Assembly: GCA_012798365.1 (NCBI GenBank)
Contig: JAAZNH010000333.1
Location: 1 to 10,278 of the forward strand
From: Methanomicrobiales archaeon
GTDB taxonomy: Archaea > Halobacteriota > Methanomicrobia > Methanomicrobiales > Methanospirillaceae
Direction of reading: 5' to 3'
DNA length: 10,278 nt
Position 1 is the stretch's first letter, and every line of letters begins with the position of its first letter. Shown here one piece after another: positions 7,158 through 10,278 of the stretch. Under the pieces are notes generated by a model. The model worked only from the letters and a program-made list of their open reading frames with translations. It was not told where the DNA came from and did no database searches. The position numbers and the translations under genes were made by a program.

Positions 7158-8276
7158 TTATTTTTTATATCCCAGGGCCGCGGCCCGGGCATGGGCAACC
7201 CTGCAGAAATATTCAGTCTGCCCGTCCGGCATGCCGGTCTCAAGGTCAGCGTGGGCAGGGCACCACATGCACAGGTTGATGATGGGGCAGACATGGCAGG
7301 TCTCCCGGTATTCTTTCCGGCAGGATGTCATGGCCCGGACCTTCGGGATGAAGCGGTGCCAGGCATCCTCAATCGAACCGTTTGCGAGATCGTACACGCA
7401 ATCAGGATGATTCAGGGATTCGCATAACCGGAATTTCCCGTCAGGGCTGATCACAAAACTGCTGGTCCCGGCGCCGCACGTTATGAGAATATCCGAACCT
7501 GGATCACCGGGGCCGTCGCTGATGTATTCATGGCAGTTTTTCTTCAGCGACTCACTCCGCTCGGGGTCAGCTTTTTCCAGGGCAACGATCTCTTCCGGGC
7601 TGAGCCGTTCCTGCCGGATTTCCGCGTTCCGGGCCGGGTCGCGATCCATTCTCAGGTGCAGGAGGGGATCAAACCGGTAGTAATCCTTTGTGCGTGCCCG
7701 GGAAAATGCTGCAATCTGTTCTGCCTCGTGAAAATTGGACCGGATTGCCATTGCCTTGAGCCTGACTTTGATCCCTGCGTTGTGCAGCAGGTCCAGTCCC
7801 CGCATGCATGCATCGAATGAACCGGGGCACCGGGTCACCCGCTCGTAGGTCTCGCGGGTAACGCCATAGACGGTCACTTCAATATCGCGGGGCGGGTACC
7901 GGCGGAAGAGTTCAACATGTGATTCGTTGATGAGGGCTGCGTTGGTCAGGACCGAGACAAGGAGCCCCTTTCGTTTCAGGCCAACGTAGATCCCGGCAAA
8001 GTCCGGCCGGAGCAGGGGTTCTCCGCCCGTGATGGTACACCAGATCGCACCCAGCCGGACTGCCTCGTCCGCAATGGCAAAAATCTGTTCAGCGCTGAGT
8101 TCCTTCTCCCGGGCACAGGTATCCCCGGCAGGGAGGTTGATGTAACAGTGCCGGCAGTTGTTGTTGCACCGGGCGGTAAGTTCGAGCGTAAACGATACGC
8201 AGCCCCGGCCCTTTTCCATGGTTTCCCACAGGTCGAATGATCCGAGGGGTTTCCGGGTGACTAACGGCGTTGTCAT
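7158..8276 (-). CDS. Radical SAM/SPASM peptide-modifying enzyme
   Basis: A 372-residue enzyme. The radical SAM motif is C-N-N-N-C-R-H-C (C37, C41, C44), followed by T-I-T-G-G-E-P-L-L-R (81-90, SAM binding). The C-terminal SPASM-type region carries many cysteines: C267 (C-G-A-G), C285, C293, C319, C327, C330, C336, C339 and C358. Its pattern C-H-V-C-P-I-I-N-L-C-M-W-C-P-A-H and closing Y-F-C-R-V-A-H-A-R-A are typical of peptide-modifying SPASM enzymes that carry auxiliary Fe-S clusters. Such enzymes install thioether or C-C links or other changes on ribosomal peptides; which one applies here is unknown. It is the last gene of a minus-strand run after the PqqD-like and peptidase genes. The two short peptides at 9399-9593 and 9875-10099 are its likely substrates (inference). 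The ATG at 8276 forms a TGATG overlap with a possible tiny reading frame. Confidence 0.93.
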   Translation of the reverse strand: MTTPLVTRKPLGSFDLWETMEKGRGCVSFTLELTARCNNNCRHCYINLPAGDTCAREKELSAEQIFAIADEAVRLGAIWCTITGGEPLLRPDFAGIYVGLKRKGLLVSVLTNAALINESHVELFRRYPPRDIEVTVYGVTRETYERVTRCPGSFDACMRGLDLLHNAGIKVRLKAMAIRSNFHEAEQIAAFSRARTKDYYRFDPLLHLRMDRDPARNAEIRQERLSPEEIVALEKADPERSESLKKNCHEYISDGPGDPGSDILITCGAGTSSFVISPDGKFRLCESLNHPDCVYDLANGSIEDAWHRFIPKVRAMTSCRKEYRETCHVCPIINLCMWCPAHADLETGMPDGQTEYFCRVAHARAAALGYKK

Positions 8277-8329
8277 CAGCAGCGTCTTCCTGCAACGAGT
8301 TCCCGTTCGCTGGTGATGGAATTGCTCAT
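8276..8329 (-). other. Possible 17-codon coupling reading frame
   Basis: The gap between the peptidase and the radical SAM gene contains a frame reading M-S-N-S-I-T-S-E-R-E-L-V-A-G-R-R-C. GTGAG (8337-8341) lies 7 nt before its ATG, and its stop overlaps the radical SAM start (TGATG). It may be a coupling or leader frame, or chance. Nothing else is seen in the 8277-8388 gap. Confidence 0.22.
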
Positions 8330-8388
8330 TGCCTGTCTCACGCTCGTTTTTACCTGGACTGTCCTGTGCAGGAGTGAGGACTTCCTTT

Positions 8389-8937
8389 TCAGGACCGGCT
8401 GTCCCCGGTCCGGGATCCGGTCAGCCCCCCTGCTTTTCCCGCAACCACGCGGGGAATCCTGATGACGATGCCCGCAACTCTGGTCATCCGCTGCAGGATG
8501 TTGTGCCTGCTCATGCATGCAATCAGGCTCCGCTCACAGCCAAGCCCGGCACGGACAATCCTGCCATTGCGCTCCACCCGGGTTACCCGGCCCAGGATGT
8601 GTTCCCGGTCAACCGGCAGATCCGTCTCTCTCCGGTTATCTCCCTTGATGAGACAGGTGCGGGGTTCCGCCGTAATGACCCGGTGGACAACAAGGTTCCC
8701 AAGAGCGGGATACGTAAATGCCACCACATCCCCGGCCCGCGGGCTGCCGGCCGGCAGCGGCTCGATCGTCAGGATATCCCTGTTGCGGATGAACGGAGAC
8801 ATGCTGTGCCCGTATGCCGTGAACCGGAAGGGTTTGTTCTTTGCAAGAACTGCCCGCAGCAGTTCAAGCCTTACCTCACCGGTAAAAGTCCGCTCGCAGC
8901 CCGTCCGTACATAGGAGGCCGGATCATCAGGTGGCAA
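8389..8937 (-). CDS. Soluble S24/S26-family (signal peptidase-like) peptidase
   Basis: A 182-residue serine peptidase-like protein. G-H-S-M-S-P-F-I (43-50) contains the probable nucleophile S45, and I-K-G-D-N-R (97-102) contains the probable Lys general base K98. V-V-H-R-V-I (82-87) lies between, as in signal peptidase I and LexA-type folds. Unlike ordinary signal peptidase I, no N-terminal transmembrane anchor is visible, so it is probably cytoplasmic. Small S24/S26 proteins of this sort occur in PqqD/nucleotidyltransferase neighbourhoods, so leader removal from a modified peptide is the natural guess (inference). The start is TTG at 8937, with GGAGGAG (8946-8952) 8 nt upstream inside the 3' end of the PqqD-like gene. 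The two genes overlap by 11 nt, implying coupled translation. Confidence 0.88.
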   Translation of the reverse strand: MPPDDPASYVRTGCERTFTGEVRLELLRAVLAKNKPFRFTAYGHSMSPFIRNRDILTIEPLPAGSPRAGDVVAFTYPALGNLVVHRVITAEPRTCLIKGDNRRETDLPVDREHILGRVTRVERNGRIVRAGLGCERSLIACMSRHNILQRMTRVAGIVIRIPRVVAGKAGGLTGSRTGDSRS

Positions 8938-9244
8938 TGACCATTCTCCTCCGGAGGAGTTCGGTTACAATACCCTGCACATCCCGCTCGATCTCCCCGT
9001 CCGGGGCATCGTATTCACCGGCAAGCGAGGTGGCGATATCACCAATATTCTGCTGTCCGTCAAGCCGCTCCCAGATCGCCCTGCCGGTCTCATTTAAGGT
9101 ATAGATCTCGTCTTCCATGTCCCCGATCCCGGAAACGAGCGGTACGATGATGAGTTCCCCCATAATCTCCCGTGATACAACATCGCCGGACCTCTGGATT
9201 ATGGAATCACGGGTGATCGTGATTTCGTCTGAGTTACTCTTCAT
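8927..9244 (-). CDS. PqqD-family peptide chaperone / RiPP recognition element
   Basis: A 105-residue PqqD-like protein. The family core is visible as E-I-Y-T-L-N-E-T-G-R-A-I-W-E-R-L-D-G (46-63), then the helical I-G-D-I-A-T-S-L-A-G-E-Y-D (67-79), I-E-R-D-V (85-89) and V-T-E-L-L-R-R-R-M-V (93-102). PqqD proteins adopt a winged-helix fold that binds the leader of a precursor peptide and presents it to a radical SAM partner. Here the likely leaders are the conserved N-termini of the two short peptides just upstream (inference). It heads the minus-strand run to the peptidase and radical SAM genes and overlaps the peptidase gene by 11 nt. A GAGG lies about 11 nt before the ATG, and a TATA-like TCTTTTTATC (9271-9280) lies about 31 nt upstream. 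Confidence 0.9.
   Translation of the reverse strand: MKSNSDEITITRDSIIQRSGDVVSREIMGELIIVPLVSGIGDMEDEIYTLNETGRAIWERLDGQQNIGDIATSLAGEYDAPDGEIERDVQGIVTELLRRRMVIAT
8946..8952 (-). promoter_or_regulatory. Strong Shine-Dalgarno for the peptidase TTG start
   Basis: GGAGGAG on the minus strand, inside the PqqD-like coding sequence, with an 8-nt spacer to TTG at 8937. It is the best ribosome binding site in the cluster and decides this non-ATG start. Confidence 0.7.
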
Positions 9245-9270
9245 GTGGTATAGTACCTCTTGTGCGGGTG

Positions 9271-9280
9271 GATAAAAAGA
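9271..9280 (-). promoter_or_regulatory. Candidate TATA box for the PqqD-peptidase-radical SAM run
   Basis: TCTTTTTATC on the minus strand, about 31 nt before the ATG at 9244 and downstream of the T-run that follows the 64-aa peptide gene. If active, the three maturation genes are transcribed separately from the peptides. Confidence 0.35.
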
Positions 9281-9367
9281 TTGGGAGTTTGTCTGAAGTG
9301 GTGTAATGCACTGTTTTCACCAGGGATAGTTGTGCGATCCGGGATCCTTTCACCAGACTGGTTCATT

Positions 9368-9374
9368 AAAAAAA
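9368..9374 (-). terminator. T-run terminator after the 64-aa peptide gene
   Basis: Seven consecutive T residues on the minus strand, beginning about 24 nt past the peptide stop, with no strong hairpin. This fits an archaeal T-run terminator. Confidence 0.45.
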
Positions 9375-9398
9375 GCTTTACTGTTGCCAGAAAATCTG

Positions 9399-9593
9399 CT
9401 ATGAACTGTTCTGCTTGCAGATTTTGCATTTTTTGCCTTTTACACATGCGCCAAATGTAGTACCCGTACTCGCACTTGCGAGATACTGCAGGCTCGCGTT
9501 TACTTTGCAGGCGGCCTGTTTCTTCAGCACACTTTCATCGGAAGTGTTCCGTACAACGATGACTAATTCCGGTCGTATCCACCTCTTTCTCAT
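9399..9593 (-). CDS. Putative RiPP precursor peptide 2, 64 aa
   Basis: A 64-residue peptide with a recognisable leader: M-R-K-R-W-I-R-P-E-L-V-I-V-V-R-N-T-S-D-E (1-20), then a Cys-Lys pair at 29-30. The core ends F-G-A-C-V-K-G-K-K-C-K-I-C-K-Q-N-S-S, with cysteines at 50, 56 and 59. The leader and the C-terminal C-x-x-C...N-S-S end are shared with the 74-aa peptide upstream, while the middle is different, as expected for paralogous precursors. I place the start at ATG 9593, which puts the conserved M-x-K-x-W at the N-terminus; an upstream in-frame TTG at 9614 is possible. GTGAGTG lies upstream of the ATG. The gene has its own TATA-like box and T-run. It is the likely substrate of the neighbouring PqqD-like and radical SAM/SPASM proteins; the exact modification and cleavage site are unknown. 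Confidence 0.8.
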   Translation of the reverse strand: MRKRWIRPELVIVVRNTSDESVLKKQAACKVNASLQYLASASTGTTFGACVKGKKCKICKQNSS

Positions 9594-9638
9594 CGTCAGG
9601 CCACTCACGATCAATCACTAGCTCTTGACTGGTATTGC

Positions 9639-9645
9639 TATTTAT
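9639..9645 (-). promoter_or_regulatory. TATA box of precursor gene 2
   Basis: ATAAATA on the minus strand, centred 49 nt before the ATG at 9593, predicting a leader of roughly 24 nt. The identical heptamer occurs at nearly the same distance before the other precursor gene. Confidence 0.55.
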
Positions 9646-9866
9646 CCGTTCTGAACCTGACCGGGACCCGCGTAAGGGCCGGTTGTCGGGGGACCGGGCA
9701 GCGATGATACCGGTTGCACGAAGGCCCGGATAGGCAGGGGACTCCGCGTGCCTGCCGGTGAGGCCCGTGGGATGGGGGGCGGTTTTGGACAATCCAAAAT
9801 GGCGACCGGACTTTCCCGGTAATGGAGCAGGAACAGGTGCCCGGATTCCTGTTATAATGCCTAAGG
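9646..9866. other. GC-rich gap between the two precursor transcription units
   Basis: About 220 bp with no convincing gene and no recognisable third leader in either strand. It is visibly more GC-rich than the flanking peptide genes and contains short inverted repeats, such as GGCAGG (9733-9738) with CCTGCC (9751-9756) and ACCGG (9660-9664) with CCGGT (9679-9683). An overlapping longer frame through this region re-reads the precursor leader out of frame and is rejected. Confidence 0.4.
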
Positions 9867-9872
9867 AAAAAA
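9867..9872 (-). terminator. T-run terminator after the 74-aa peptide gene
   Basis: Six T residues on the minus strand, starting 2 nt after the stop codon of the 74-aa peptide. This is consistent with an archaeal T-run terminator ending a one-gene transcript. Confidence 0.45.
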
Positions 9873-9874
9873 GA

Positions 9875-10099
9875 TTACGATGCATTGGGGGTGATGCAGG
9901 AGAGGCAGACCATCCTGTCACCACTGCCGAACAACCGCATCATGCAGGATGATTTCCGTGAGCGTGAAGTGATTGTGCTTCGCGCAGTAGTGCCCAGGGA
10001 AATAATAACCGTGGCATCCTTGCATTTGGTTAATAGATTCTCATCAGTGGTATTCCGGACCAGCACAACCAGTTCGGGTTTTGTCCAGGTTTTTTTCAT
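9875..10099 (-). CDS. Putative RiPP precursor peptide 1, 74 aa
   Basis: A 74-residue peptide with leader M-K-K-T-W-T-K-P-E-L-V-V-L-V-R-N-T-T-D-E (1-20), then N-L-L-T-K-C-K. Its first 20 residues match the 64-aa peptide closely. Cysteines are at 26, 52, 65 and 68, and the C-terminus C-L-S-C-I-T-P-N-A-S aligns with C-K-I-C-K-Q-N-S-S of its paralog. The middle (Ser/Thr/Arg-rich, about 36-51) is unlike the paralog. The start is ATG 10099, preceded by GTGAG at 7 nt; an in-frame ATG at 10111 would add four residues. A TATA box 51 nt upstream and a T-run just after the stop define its own transcript. The conserved leader with variable core, next to PqqD-like and SPASM genes, makes it a probable substrate. 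Whether this core is still productively modified is unknown. Confidence 0.78.
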   Translation of the reverse strand: MKKTWTKPELVVLVRNTTDENLLTKCKDATVIISLGTTARSTITSRSRKSSCMMRLFGSGDRMVCLSCITPNAS

Positions 10100-10129
10100 C
10101 GCTACACTCACACATCTGCAATATAATAT

Positions 10130-10278
10130 TCATTTCCGTGTGCTGATATTTATTCGCTCGCTCAATAAAACGATCCGTTCGGGCCCGTTTATCACTTTCC
10201 ACGCTTTTTCGCCCGCCTGAAGGAGTCCCAGGTCCACGGCACGGGCATGGGCAACCGTGCACAGGTATTCTACCGGGG
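10130..10278 (-). CDS. C-terminal end of a second radical SAM/SPASM-like enzyme (partial)
   Basis: The visible 48 codons begin P-V-E-Y-L-C-T-V-A-H-A-R-A-V-D-L-G and align with T-E-Y-F-C-R-V-A-H-A-R-A-A-A-L-G, the end of the complete radical SAM/SPASM enzyme at 7158-8276. The rest lies beyond the right edge, so the catalytic domain is not seen and the assignment rests on this tail. After the shared segment it continues about 31 residues further (Q-A-G-E-K-A-W-K-V-I-N and on) where the paralog stops within three. The promoter of the 74-aa peptide lies inside this extension. Its position directly upstream of the precursor suggests it belongs to the same locus and may act on the same or a related peptide. 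Confidence 0.7.
   Translation of the reverse strand, partial: PVEYLCTVAHARAVDLGLLQAGEKAWKVINGPERIVLLSERINISTRK
10147..10153 (-). promoter_or_regulatory. TATA box of precursor gene 1
   Basis: ATAAATA on the minus strand, centred 51 nt before the ATG at 10099. It lies within the last codons of the second radical SAM-like gene and is the same heptamer as in the other precursor promoter. Confidence 0.5.

Noticed and set aside
9535..9924. 129-codon minus-strand open frame between the two peptides
   Set aside because: It crosses the 64-aa peptide leader out of frame, covers the T-run and TATA sites, and has a Pro/Arg-rich shadow-like composition.
1..10278. CRISPR arrays, tRNA/rRNA genes, insertion sequences
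   Set aside because: No regularly spaced repeats, cloverleaf-like segments, transposase motifs or terminal inverted repeats were seen on reading both strands.

Overview
The window looks like chromosomal DNA from a methanogenic archaeon of the Methanomicrobiales (Methanoregula-like). The grounds are an archaeal-type ThiI without a rhodanese domain, a DUF2150-type protein, a 7TM-PAS histidine kinase with the HDILNQ phospho-acceptor motif common in Methanomicrobia, archaeal TATA boxes at leaderless spacing, and TTG starts. The organism assignment is inference; no rRNA or other phylogenetic marker is present.

Left part (1-3264): a partial PflX-like radical SAM gene and thiI lie on the minus strand as a likely two-gene unit. 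A 443-bp divergent intergenic region with an inverted repeat and a T-rich tract separates them from a plus-strand pair, a DUF2150-type gene and a four-cysteine protein, joined by a TTGA stop/start overlap. Middle part (3437-5704): a large membrane sensor histidine kinase (+), a small zinc-ribbon protein (-) and an unidentified 93-residue protein (-). The two small genes each have a TATA-like box about 27 nt before the ATG, which suggests leaderless transcripts.

Right part (5838-10278): this is the notable region and looks like a ribosomally made, post-translationally modified peptide (RiPP) locus. It holds an NTP_transf_5-type nucleotidyltransferase (+). Convergent to it is a minus-strand run of PqqD-like protein, soluble S24/S26-type peptidase and radical SAM/SPASM enzyme. 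Upstream of that run are two paralogous short peptides of 64 and 74 residues, and at the right edge is the C-terminal end of a second radical SAM/SPASM-like enzyme.

The two peptides share a leader (W-x-[KR]-P-E-L-V, V-V/L-V-R-N-T-x-D-E, then a C-K pair) and a C-terminal end of the form C-x-x-C...N-[AS]-S, with four cysteines each and otherwise divergent cores. Each has its own TATA-like box 49-51 nt upstream and a T-run after its stop, so each looks like a separate transcription unit. A working model: the PqqD-like protein binds the leader, one or both SPASM enzymes modify the cysteine-bearing core, the S24/S26 peptidase removes the leader, and the nucleotidyltransferase plays an unknown accessory role. 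The chemistry and biological purpose cannot be read from sequence alone.
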